15,034 nucleotides of DNA from Eshraghiella sp050874365 (GCA_050874365.1 JBNMKN010000040.1:1-15034), one strand, 5' to 3'. Positions 1-6,189 are shown, counted from the stretch's first letter. The notes: a model not told the origin generated them from the sequence alone. Numbers and translations: made by a program.

Positions 1-467
1 ATACCTTCCTCATGTGCCTTTGATATCTTCTCAGGAAGAAGAAGACGGTTAGTAAGGTCTCTTGATACCTCACCTGCAATAAGGTCACGCTGTGTTGAAG
101 CAACAGCGGCATTCTTATTGGAATTTTCCTCCATGGCATATTTATTAGTCTGCTGGATGAGACCAAGGATAGATTCGTCAGTTGTGTTGGATTTACGAAT
201 CATCTGTCTCTGATAACGATAAATAATGTATGTCTTGGCAAGAACAAATTTACGTTCTGCCATGAGCTTCTGTTCGATAATATCCTGAATTTCTTCAACC
301 TGTAATGTGTTGACACCTAATTTTTCGATAGATGCCACAATGCCGTGAATTTTCTCATCTGAAATTCGTTCGCTTATAGGCACTTCATCGTTAGCCTTAT
401 GGATTGCGATTATTATTTTACCGCGGTCATAAGTTACTTCTCGTCCATCTCTTTTAATAACCTTCAT
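1..467 (-). CDS. nrdD: Anaerobic ribonucleoside-triphosphate reductase, N-terminal part (partial)
   Basis: Class III ribonucleotide reductase, the oxygen-sensitive glycyl-radical enzyme that makes dNTPs in anaerobes. Translating the minus strand from the ATG at 467 gives 155 complete codons before the window edge. The start MKVIKRDGREVTYDRGK is a typical ATP-cone allosteric domain (about residues 1-95, binding ATP/dATP). The last residues, KAHEEG, match the opening of the catalytic domain (family pattern HEEGxxHxHD). The catalytic cysteines and the C-terminal glycyl-radical site lie outside the window. A GGAGGA ribosome binding site sits at 475-480, seven bases before the ATG. The gene is transcribed away from the VTC gene; its activating enzyme nrdG, often downstream, cannot be seen. 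The ATP-cone alone occurs in other reductases and NrdR, but the following residues favour NrdD. Confidence 0.92.
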   Translation of the reverse strand, partial: MKVIKRDGREVTYDRGKIIIAIHKANDEVPISERISDEKIHGIVASIEKLGVNTLQVEEIQDIIEQKLMAERKFVLAKTYIIYRYQRQMIRKSNTTDESILGLIQQTNKYAMEENSNKNAAVASTQRDLIAGEVSRDLTNRLLLPEKISKAHEEG

Positions 468-516
468 ATAAGTTTCCTCCCAAAACCTGTAAAGTGGAAT
501 CAAGTCCACGTGGCAT

Positions 517-545
517 ATTATAGCACCTGACATATACTATGTCAC
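517..545 (-). promoter_or_regulatory. Probable sigma-A promoter of nrdD
   Basis: On the minus strand a -35 element GTGACA (545-540, five of six to consensus) is followed after exactly 17 bases by a perfect -10 TATAAT (522-517), which also has an extended -10 TGC in front. Transcription would begin near 510, giving a leader of about 43 bases. The spacer and half of the -35 are occupied by a perfect inverted repeat (528-544), so a bound protein there should block polymerase. Promoter read by eye only. Confidence 0.7.
528..544. promoter_or_regulatory. Perfect 7+7 palindrome inside the nrdD promoter, likely operator
   Basis: TGACATATACTATGTCA is an exact inverted repeat with 7-base arms and a 3-base centre. 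It lies between the -10 and -35 of the nrdD promoter and overlaps the -35. That is the classical position for a repressor site. I cannot assign the regulator. It does not fit the 16-base NrdR consensus well, nor the Rex consensus. Confidence 0.5.
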
Positions 546-583
546 TACATTTTGTTGAATGTTTTTAATAAATACAATTTTTA

Positions 584-599
584 ACACAAGATATTGTGG
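584..599. promoter_or_regulatory. Candidate NrdR box
   Basis: Read on the minus strand the 16 bases are CCACAATATCTTGTGT, agreeing at nearly all positions with the published NrdR box pattern ACACwATATnTwGTGT. NrdR is the ATP-cone repressor of ribonucleotide reductase genes, so its position upstream of nrdD fits. Against it, NrdR boxes usually come in pairs about three helical turns apart, close to the promoter. I see no clear second box, and this one is about 40 bases upstream of the -35. Confidence 0.5.
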
Positions 600-602
600 T
601 AC

Positions 603-622
603 TAATAATCAGACAATTATTA
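603..622. repeat. 7-bp inverted repeat next to the NrdR-like box
   Basis: TAATAAT and ATTATTA flank the 6-base centre CAGACA. The centre of this palindrome is 21 bases, about two helical turns, from the centre of the NrdR-like box, so proteins bound at both would sit on the same DNA face. It is AT-rich and could be chance. Confidence 0.3.
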
Positions 623-677
623 AACTTCGGCGTACATTTCAGAAACAATACAAAATCTCGACACACAAATATCACAA

Positions 678-707
678 TTGCCAAATATACTCATTGTAAT
701 GTAAAAT
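678..707 (+). promoter_or_regulatory. Candidate promoter of the VTC-DUF4956 genes
   Basis: TTGCCA (678-683) and TAAAAT (702-707) are separated by 18 bases. Transcription would start near 714, about 20 bases before the ATG at 734. The match is moderate, but it is the only reasonable promoter close to the gene. Confidence 0.45.
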
Positions 708-733
708 ATAGGTAAAGAAAGGCGGGTGGAAGT

Positions 734-1465
734 ATGGCAATAGAAATTTTTAACCGGTATGAGAAAAAATATATGATTGACAAATCCGTATATGAAGCAA
801 TTACCGGATATCTTACCGATTACATGAAGCCGGATCGTTATTGTATTGACGGAAAAAAATATACAATATGCAATATATATTTTGACACGGATACGGATGA
901 ACTGATAAGACGTTCCATTGACAAGCCTGTTTATAAAGAAAAATTAAGGCTGCGTTCCTATGGGACACCTTCCGATGACAGTGAAGCGTTTATTGAAATC
1001 AAGAAAAAATACAAAGGTGTCGTTAATAAAAGAAGAACAACCATGACGCTTAAAGAAGCAGAAGATTTCATATATAAAGGAATAATTCCCGACTCGCCGG
1101 AAGTCAACAGACAGGTGCTTAATGAAATAAGTTATTTCCTTAATTACTATAAGGTATCGCCTAAAGTATATATATCATATGAAAGAAGTGCGTTTTACGG
1201 AATTGAGGATGACAGCTTCAGAGTAACTTTTGATGACAACATTCTTGCAAGAAGAGACGAACTTGACCTTAGAAAAGGGACTTTCGGCGAGCCGATTCTT
1301 GATAAGGATAAATTACTTATGGAGGTCAAAACCTCAGGCGGAATACCGATGTGGTTTCTGCCGGTTTTATCGGAATACGGAATCTACCCTATATCATTTT
1401 CAAAATACGGAACTGAGTACAGAAATTATTTTACAAATCATAAAGGAGACATAGCCTATGTTTGA
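734..1465 (+). CDS. VTC-domain, polyphosphate polymerase-like protein
   Basis: Stand-alone VTC domain of 243 residues, a member of the triphosphate tunnel fold (CYTH superfamily) best known from the yeast Vtc4 polyphosphate polymerase. The basic and acidic tunnel residues expected of an active member are visible: R8/E10/K11 in the N-terminal RYEKK, K70-R72-R74 in KLRLRSYG, E88 and K90 in FIEIKKK, R151 in SYERSAF, R163 in FRVTFDD, E197/K199 in MEVK and K224 in SFSKYG. There is no transmembrane segment. The ATG at 734 follows a purine-rich GGTGGA. Its last 8 bases overlap the DUF4956 gene, so the two are probably translationally coupled and work together at the membrane. Bacterial homologues are annotated as polyphosphate polymerase domain proteins; the reaction is inferred from the fold and not shown here. 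A triphosphatase role is the main alternative. Confidence 0.85.
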   Translation: MAIEIFNRYEKKYMIDKSVYEAITGYLTDYMKPDRYCIDGKKYTICNIYFDTDTDELIRRSIDKPVYKEKLRLRSYGTPSDDSEAFIEIKKKYKGVVNKRRTTMTLKEAEDFIYKGIIPDSPEVNRQVLNEISYFLNYYKVSPKVYISYERSAFYGIEDDSFRVTFDDNILARRDELDLRKGTFGEPILDKDKLLMEVKTSGGIPMWFLPVLSEYGIYPISFSKYGTEYRNYFTNHKGDIAYV

Positions 1466-2147
1466 AACAATTTTAAAAACAACAGACACATCTACAATAT
1501 CAATGCCCCAGTCGCTTATATGTATAGGCACGGCACTTATACTTGGACTTGTTATTTCAATATGTTATATGTGTACCCAGAAAAAAGGAAGCTACACAAA
1601 AGATTTTGCCATAGCACTTACAATTCTGCCTGCCGTTGTTGCAATCGTAATTATTCTTGTTGGAAGTAATGTGGCGAGAGCATTTTCCATTGCGGGAGCG
1701 TTTGCACTTGTAAGATTCAGAAGTATCCCCGGTAATTCAAAAGACATTGCGGTGGTATTTCTTACAATGGCGGTGGGACTTGCCGCAGGACTCGGTTACA
1801 TAGCATTCGGTGCATTGGGAACAATAATTATTGTGCTTGTCATTGTGATTCTTTCATTATCCGGTTTTGGTGAAAATAAGAGTGAAGAGAAGCTTTTGAG
1901 AATATTGATTCCTGAAAGCCTCAATTACAAAGACGCATTCAAAGATGTTTTTGACAAATATCTGAATCATTACGAAATGAAGAATGTAAAAACAACCAAT
2001 ATGGGTTCAATGTTTGAACTGCAGTATCTTGTAATGGCAAAAAAAGATATGGATGAAAAAGCATTTATTGATGAAATCAGGTGCAGAAACGGCAATCTTA
2101 ATATTTCCCTCGGAATGTTGCCGGACAAACATGACACAATGTTGTAA
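1458..2147 (+). CDS. DUF4956 family integral membrane protein
   Basis: A 229-residue protein with about four hydrophobic segments (roughly residues 18-38, 50-68, 97-117 and 118-136) and a soluble C-terminal part of about 90 residues. The conserved family block RFRSIPGNSKDIA lies at 86-98, between the second and third segments, and looks like a cytoplasmic substrate- or partner-binding loop. DUF4956 proteins are repeatedly found beside VTC-domain proteins, sometimes with a CotH-like kinase, and the 8-base overlap with the VTC gene supports a shared task. No CotH gene is present here. One idea is that it anchors or exports the product of the VTC protein, but the function is unknown. The ATG at 1458 follows AAAGGAG at a good distance. 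Confidence 0.8.
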   Translation: MFETILKTTDTSTISMPQSLICIGTALILGLVISICYMCTQKKGSYTKDFAIALTILPAVVAIVIILVGSNVARAFSIAGAFALVRFRSIPGNSKDIAVVFLTMAVGLAAGLGYIAFGALGTIIIVLVIVILSLSGFGENKSEEKLLRILIPESLNYKDAFKDVFDKYLNHYEMKNVKTTNMGSMFELQYLVMAKKDMDEKAFIDEIRCRNGNLNISLGMLPDKHDTML

Positions 2148-2154
2148 AACTTTC

Positions 2155-2183
2155 TTGACATTAGCATAAAATAAATATAAATT
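2155..2183 (+). promoter_or_regulatory. Candidate promoter of the zinc-ribbon/GNAT genes
   Basis: A perfect -35 TTGACA (2155-2160) begins 8 bases after the DUF4956 stop. At 17 bases spacing the -10 would be TAAATT (2178-2183); TATAAA (2176-2181) at 15 bases is an alternative. The -35 is strong and the -10 mediocre. The start point, near 2190, falls inside the left arm of the hairpin at 2179-2218. Confidence 0.5.
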
Positions 2184-2218
2184 AAATCTTATAGGTATAA
2201 GCCTGTAGGATTTAATTT
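2179..2218 (+). promoter_or_regulatory. 17-bp hairpin between DUF4956 and the zinc-ribbon gene
   Basis: The arms 2179-2195 and 2202-2218 pair along 17 positions with only two G-U wobbles, around the 6-base loop TATAAG. The stem ends at the GGAGGA ribosome binding site (2221-2226) of the next gene. It may end or attenuate readthrough from the VTC-DUF4956 unit, though only a weak T-run follows. It may instead be a DNA operator over the -10 and start point of the downstream promoter. Transcripts from that promoter would lack part of the left arm, so the full stem forms only in readthrough RNA. Confidence 0.55.
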
Positions 2219-2234
2219 GTGGAGGATTCATTAA

Positions 2235-2807
2235 ATGAGAACATGTTATTGTAAGAAATGTGGAACGGCTAATGAAATAGAGGAGACGATGGAAAAGTTC
2301 TTCTGTGCCAACTGCGGAACAGAGAACAGTGTACCACAGAAAGCGTCATCTGATGCGGCACCACAGAATGTAAGCGAAGATAAGCCGGCAGAAACTTCAT
2401 CTTTTATTTACGGCAGTGTGGATATGGCAGCAAGCAAAGAGGAACCGGAAGAGAAAGCTGAACAGAATACGGATGCACCTGTGCAGACACCTGTATATTC
2501 TTATGGAGAACAGAATGTCGCTTCAGGCTCGTATACAGAACCAGTGTCAGCAAAGCCTGTTAAAGTCAAGAAGAAAAAGACAGGACTTATTGTTACACTT
2601 GTTGTACTTGTGGCTGTAATCGTAGCAGCGGTTGTTTTACTTATTACACCTGTTAAATCACCACTTCCTATTAAATTCAGATGTGATGACTGTAACAAGA
2701 TAAAATACAGTGAAAAATACGAAGTAGAATACGAAGATACAGGAAAAGTTGAAGAACACTATATCTGCAAGGACTGCTTTAAGGAAAACGGATACGAGGA
2801 ACAGTAA
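2235..2807 (+). CDS. Double zinc-ribbon, single-pass membrane protein of unknown function
   Basis: A 190-residue protein with a clear modular plan. The N-terminal zinc ribbon has CxxC pairs at C6/C9 and C24/C27. An acidic, low-complexity linker covers about 30-105. A lysine cluster (KVKKKK) then precedes a transmembrane helix at about 116-137. The C-terminal part carries a second pair of CxxC motifs at C150/C153 and C178/C181. With the lysines on the cytoplasmic side, the N-terminal ribbon should be inside and the C-terminal one outside the cell, although extracytoplasmic zinc ribbons are less common. The ATG at 2235 has an excellent GGAGGA site. It shares one base with the following acetyltransferase start. 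No family function is known to me; a sensory or scaffold role is only a guess. Confidence 0.75.
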   Translation: MRTCYCKKCGTANEIEETMEKFFCANCGTENSVPQKASSDAAPQNVSEDKPAETSSFIYGSVDMAASKEEPEEKAEQNTDAPVQTPVYSYGEQNVASGSYTEPVSAKPVKVKKKKTGLIVTLVVLVAVIVAAVVLLITPVKSPLPIKFRCDDCNKIKYSEKYEVEYEDTGKVEEHYICKDCFKENGYEEQ

Positions 2808-3253
2808 TGTTAGAACTAAAAGAAAATGTTCTTGATACGGATACATATCTATATCTTAGAAAAAAAGTAGGCTGGATAAAGCTTACAGACAGACAGGCAG
2901 GACAGGCTGTTAATAACAGCCTGTTTACTGTGTGTGCATATATGGATGGTGAACCTGTGGGAATGGGCAGGGTAATAGGCGACGGAGCCGTAATATCCTA
3001 TATCCAGGACCTCGTTGTTATACCTGAGGCACAGAAAAAAGGAATAGGCGGACAGATACTTTTAAGGTTGAAGAGATTTGTTGAAGAAATCACTGAACCG
3101 GGAAGCAGGATGATGCTTTGTCTTATGTGTGCCAAAGGCAGGGAAAAGTTCTATACAGACAACGGTTTTACCGCAAGACCTACGGATAAGCTGGGTCCCG
3201 GTATGATTATATATATCGATAAAGATGATAACAGGGAATCACAGACTACATAA
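2807..3253 (+). CDS. GNAT family N-acetyltransferase
   Basis: A 148-residue single-domain acetyltransferase that moves an acetyl group from acetyl-CoA to an unidentified amine. The acetyl-CoA pyrophosphate-binding motif A is plain: DLVVIPEAQKKGIGGQIL around residues 68-85, with the Q-x-x-G-x-G core at Q76-G81. The preceding strand GEPVGMGRVIGDG and the later FYTDNGF also fit the GNAT fold. The ATG overlaps the stop of the zinc-ribbon gene (TAATG), so it is probably translationally coupled. Its last codons form the left arm of a terminator hairpin, and it overlaps the convergent ABC-F gene by 8 bases. The substrate cannot be told from sequence. Confidence 0.88.
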   Translation: MLELKENVLDTDTYLYLRKKVGWIKLTDRQAGQAVNNSLFTVCAYMDGEPVGMGRVIGDGAVISYIQDLVVIPEAQKKGIGGQILLRLKRFVEEITEPGSRMMLCLMCAKGREKFYTDNGFTARPTDKLGPGMIIYIDKDDNRESQTT

Positions 3254-3268
3254 GTGATTCCCATTTTT
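3234..3268 (+). terminator. Rho-independent terminator with both convergent stop codons in its loop
   Basis: GGGAATCAC (3234-3242) and GTGATTCCC (3254-3262) form a perfect 9-bp stem with an 11-base loop, followed by ATTTTT. This is a good intrinsic terminator for the rightward zinc-ribbon/GNAT unit. The GNAT stop TAA (3251-3253) and, on the other strand, the ABC-F stop TAG (3248-3246) both lie in the loop. In the leftward direction no T-run follows, so it probably works one way only. Confidence 0.75.
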
Positions 3269-5138
3269 CATATAATTCATTCTGCTTTTGTTCAAGCTCT
3301 GATTTTTGGCTGCTTAACTCGGTCAGTTTATTAATGTCCGTGTATATTTCTTCTTTTGTCAGCATTGAATCAATTTCAGAAAGCTTCTCGTCGATTTCAG
3401 AGATTTCTTTTTCACATTTTTCAATTTCATTTTTGCGACGGCGCTCTTTTGCCTGTTCTTCTTTCTGAAGTATACGGTCCTCTTTGGAAGCGGAGACTGT
3501 AACTGTGGCTTTGGAAGAGACAGAAGCGGGAGTCTGCACACTTTTTTCCAGATAATAGTCATAATTACCTATATAATTGGTAATTGTATTGTTTCTCAAA
3601 TCCAATATTCTTGTGGCTACCGTGTTAATAAAATATCGGTCATGGGATACAAAAAAACATGTTCCTGTGTATTTATTAAGTGCACTTTCAAGGATTTCTT
3701 TGGATGCCATATCAAGGTGGTTGGTTGGCTCATCAAGGAGCAGAAAGTTAGCATTGGAAAGCATAAGCTTTGCTAAAAGGACACGGCCTCTTTCACCGCC
3801 GCTCAGTTCGCCGATACGTTTGAATACGTCATCATCGGTAAAAAGAAAAGCAGCCAGTACATTACGCACCTTGGTATTGTTCATGTCGGGATAAGTGTCC
3901 TGAATTTCGTCAAAAAGAGTCTTATTCATATCAAGAACCTGATGCTCCTGGTCATAGTAACCGCAGGTAACATTGGCACCGAGACGGCAGGTTCCCGAAT
4001 CGGCATCGATTATTCCGTTTATTATTTTTAAAATAGTGGTCTTGCCCGTACCGTTGGCACCGATTAAGGCGACACGTTCACCACGTTTGATTTCAAAGTT
4101 AATACCGTTAAAAAGATGGTTATTGCCAAAACTTTTTGAAAGGTTGGTAACAGTGAGAACATCATTGCCGCTTACAACCGAAGGCTCTAAATCAATGCGC
4201 ATACCTGCGGATTCGGATAAAGGCTTGTCAACAACCTCCATTTTGGACAGAAGCTTTTCACGGCTTTCCGCACGTTTTATGGATTTTTCACGGTTAAACT
4301 GCTCTAACTTGTCAATAACCTCCTGCTGATGTTTAATTTCACGCTGGTTATTAAGGTAGGCTTTCATTTCGGCGTCCCTTAATGCGGCTTTTTTAACGGA
4401 GTAGTCGGAATATGAGCCTGAAAAAACTGTGACATTGCCCCTGTCGATTTCAATTACCTTTGTAACAATCTTATCAAGAAAATAACGGTCATGGGATACG
4501 ATAATTACGCTTCCCTGATAGTTCTTAAGGTAGGTCTCAAGCCAGCTTATTGACGGTAAATCAAGGTGGTTCGTCGGCTCATCAAGAAGCAGTATGTCGG
4601 GCTTTGTTAAAAGGAGGCTGCATAACGCAACACGGGTTTTCTGACCTCCCGAAAGAGAGGATATCTTTTTGTCAAATTCCTCCTCAGTAAATCCGAGTCC
4701 TTTTATGACTCCGGTTATTTCACTTCTTACGGCATAACCGTTCTGCTGTTCAAATTCGTGGTTTAACCTTGTGTATTTTTCAAGCATTTCATCAAGAACA
4801 TCACCTTCGGCATTTCTCATATCAATTTCCAACTGCCTTATGGAAAGTTCAAGTGCCATTACATCCTGTTTTACCGAAAGAACCTCTTCATAAATGGTGT
4901 TGCTGCCGTCTATGCTCTGATGTTGGGCAAGATATCCCATTGTTTTGTCCTTGCTGATTGTAACGGAGCCGTCATCTGGAGCAAGTTCGCCTATTATAAT
5001 CTTTAAAAGAGTGGACTTGCCGACGCCGTTGGCACCTACAATAGCTGCTTTCTCACCATCTTCAATGTGAAAGGATACGTTATTAAGAATTGTGTAATCT
5101 ATAAAAGTTTTACTTATGTTGCTGCAATTTAAAATCAT
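3246..5138 (-). CDS. ABC-F family ATPase, YdiF-like
   Basis: A soluble tandem ATPase of 630 residues without membrane segments. Members of this family act on the ribosome as translation factors, and some protect it from antibiotics. First cassette: Walker A GANGVGKS at 35-42, signature LSGGQ at 162-166, Walker B LLLDE at 183-187. The linker that reaches the ribosomal P site is at about 250-320. Second cassette: GANGTGKT at 360-367, LSGGE at 445-449, LLLDE at 466-470. The C-terminal part, about 553-630, is a charged coiled coil as in YdiF, YfmR and Uup. The segment MGYLAQHQSIDG most resembles YdiF. No catalytic residue is missing. It starts two bases after the purine nucleoside phosphorylase stop with only a weak AGG, suggesting translational coupling. 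Whether it is a resistance factor cannot be judged; the housekeeping context argues against it. Confidence 0.92.
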   Translation of the reverse strand: MILNCSNISKTFIDYTILNNVSFHIEDGEKAAIVGANGVGKSTLLKIIIGELAPDDGSVTISKDKTMGYLAQHQSIDGSNTIYEEVLSVKQDVMALELSIRQLEIDMRNAEGDVLDEMLEKYTRLNHEFEQQNGYAVRSEITGVIKGLGFTEEEFDKKISSLSGGQKTRVALCSLLLTKPDILLLDEPTNHLDLPSISWLETYLKNYQGSVIIVSHDRYFLDKIVTKVIEIDRGNVTVFSGSYSDYSVKKAALRDAEMKAYLNNQREIKHQQEVIDKLEQFNREKSIKRAESREKLLSKMEVVDKPLSESAGMRIDLEPSVVSGNDVLTVTNLSKSFGNNHLFNGINFEIKRGERVALIGANGTGKTTILKIINGIIDADSGTCRLGANVTCGYYDQEHQVLDMNKTLFDEIQDTYPDMNNTKVRNVLAAFLFTDDDVFKRIGELSGGERGRVLLAKLMLSNANFLLLDEPTNHLDMASKEILESALNKYTGTCFFVSHDRYFINTVATRILDLRNNTITNYIGNYDYYLEKSVQTPASVSSKATVTVSASKEDRILQKEEQAKERRRKNEIEKCEKEISEIDEKLSEIDSMLTKEEIYTDINKLTELSSQKSELEQKQNELYEKWESLM

Positions 5139-5140
5139 TT

Positions 5141-5962
5141 CTATAACCTGCTTATTGTATTTTTTACCAGAGTAACCATATTAAGTTCTGCTTTTTTGGC
5201 AATGGCGGTAACTTCACTATGGGATAATTCTGTGGAAGAAAGACCTGCCGCCTTATTGGTTATTAAGGATATACCGAGTATTTTCATACCACAATGTCTT
5301 GCCACGATTGTTTCCGGAACAGTTGACATACCCGCCGCATCCGCACCGAGAACGGAGATACCTCTTATTTCAGCAGGGGTTTCGTATTGCGGACCTCTGA
5401 AAAAGCAGTAGACACCCTCATCTACCGGGATATGGTGTTCTTTTGCCACCTCTTTGGCGGTTTCGATATATTCTTTTGTATATACTTCTGTCATGTCCTT
5501 AAAACGTGGTCCGAATTCGTCAAGGTTGGGACCGCGGAGAGGAGACGGACACATATAGCTTAAATGGTCTGTTATCAGCATTATTGAGCCGGGATTAAGG
5601 CTTGGTTTTATGCCGCCCGCCGCATTGGTAACCACAAGTTTTCCTATGCCAAGCTTTGCAAATACCCTTATAGGGAGAGTGACGGCATCCATATCATGTC
5701 CCTCGTAATAGTGGAATCTGCCGCTCATAACAATCACTTTTTTACCTGAAATTGTACCGCACACAAGCTCACCTGCGTGTCCCTTAACCGTTGAAGCGTG
5801 AAATCCCGGAATGTCGCTGTATTTAAGAATGACAGGGTCCTGAACCTCGTCAGCTAACGGGCCGAGACCTGAACCCAGTATTACGGCAATTTCCGGGGTA
5901 AAATTGATTGAATCTGATATATATTCTGCTGCGTTATTAATAACGTCAATAATGTTTTCCAT
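5141..5962 (-). CDS. punA: Purine nucleoside phosphorylase
   Basis: Trimeric-type enzyme that splits inosine and guanosine with phosphate into base and (deoxy)ribose-1-phosphate for purine salvage. I place the start at the ATG at 5962, giving 273 residues, because GGGAGGA lies six bases upstream. A longer reading frame to 5995 has no such site. Visible motifs are the phosphate-binding SGLG at 31-34, GRFHYYEGH at 81-89, VTNAAGGI at 111-118, GPQYETPAEIR at 190-200 with the purine-contacting Glu194, and M212 and N236 of the nucleoside pocket. Length and motifs are normal for the family. It is first in a two-gene unit with the ABC-F gene, read from a promoter near 6140 with a structured leader. 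Guanosine/inosine preference is inferred from family membership. Confidence 0.94.
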   Translation of the reverse strand: MENIIDVINNAAEYISDSINFTPEIAVILGSGLGPLADEVQDPVILKYSDIPGFHASTVKGHAGELVCGTISGKKVIVMSGRFHYYEGHDMDAVTLPIRVFAKLGIGKLVVTNAAGGIKPSLNPGSIMLITDHLSYMCPSPLRGPNLDEFGPRFKDMTEVYTKEYIETAKEVAKEHHIPVDEGVYCFFRGPQYETPAEIRGISVLGADAAGMSTVPETIVARHCGMKILGISLITNKAAGLSSTELSHSEVTAIAKKAELNMVTLVKNTISRL

Positions 5963-6017
5963 GTGTAATCCTCCCTTGTTATGCACTTTTCGCAATTCCC
6001 GCCCACCTCAAACTCCC

Positions 6018-6045
6018 ATAAAATACTGTATGCACAGCATTTTAT
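6018..6045 (-). repeat. 12-bp hairpin in the purine nucleoside phosphorylase leader
   Basis: Arms 6018-6029 and 6034-6045 are complementary around the tetraloop GCAU (minus-strand RNA). One position is a G-U pair on the minus strand and an A-C mismatch on the plus strand, which suggests the RNA of the leftward transcript is the working form. It lies about 55 bases before the start codon, and no T-run follows in the leftward direction. Confidence 0.55.
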
Positions 6046-6066
6046 TCCGTTTTCGGTGTCCGTTGC

Positions 6067-6122
6067 GTCATAGGTCAGAATTACTCATTCGTGCAAGCAC
6101 GTTCGCAATTCTGACTTATGAC
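6067..6122. repeat. Long imperfect hairpin, possible dispersed repeat unit
   Basis: An outer stem of 16 pairs (6067-6082 with 6107-6122, one G-T wobble) continues through a small internal loop into CGTG/CACG at 6090-6093 and 6098-6101, capped by CAAG. The outer arms read GTCAGAATT and AATTCTGAC. Such a nearly self-complementary 56-base unit in a spacer looks like a REP- or MITE-like repeat. It also falls in the 5' leader of the leftward purine nucleoside phosphorylase transcript. Only one copy is in this window, so repetition is unproved. Confidence 0.6.
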
Positions 6123-6136
6123 ACTTATACCGTTAA

Positions 6137-6165
6137 ATTATATCTTAGATAACAAAGGATTGCAA
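6137..6165 (-). promoter_or_regulatory. Promoter of purine nucleoside phosphorylase and ABC-F genes
   Basis: Minus-strand TTGCAA (6165-6160) and a perfect TATAAT (6142-6137) are separated by 17 bases. Transcription would start near 6130, giving a leader of about 168 bases that includes both hairpins described at 6067-6122 and 6018-6045. The -35 hexamer is palindromic and serves the opposite promoter as well. Confidence 0.6.
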
Positions 6166-6189
6166 GAAACATAAAAACGGTGGTATAAT
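6160..6189 (+). promoter_or_regulatory. Promoter of the ABC transporter-Rex run
   Basis: TTGCAA (6160-6165) is followed after 18 bases by a perfect TATAAT (6184-6189) with an extended -10 TGG. Transcription would begin near 6196, about 28 bases before the ATG at 6224. It is back-to-back with the leftward promoter and uses the same six bases as -35. Confidence 0.6.

Noticed and set aside
552..569. Rex operator upstream of nrdD
   Set aside because: TTGTTGA fits one half-site, but the other half is TTTTAAT rather than TTAACAA.
663..678. Second NrdR box near 670
   Set aside because: Only one half resembles the consensus, the spacing is off by one base and the distance to the first candidate is about 80 bases.
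3577..4329. Open frames on the plus strand opposite the ABC-F gene
   Set aside because: They are antisense to conserved ABC cassettes with intact motifs and show Ser/Leu-rich shadow composition.
5963..5995. Longer N-terminus for purine nucleoside phosphorylase
   Set aside because: The frame is open for 11 more codons, but the strong GGGAGGA lies inside it, six bases before the ATG at 5962, and the added residues do not look like the family.
5963..6130. Purine riboswitch in the purine nucleoside phosphorylase leader
   Set aside because: The leader is structured and precedes a purine gene, but the conserved three-way junction core and loop sequences of guanine/adenine riboswitches are not present.
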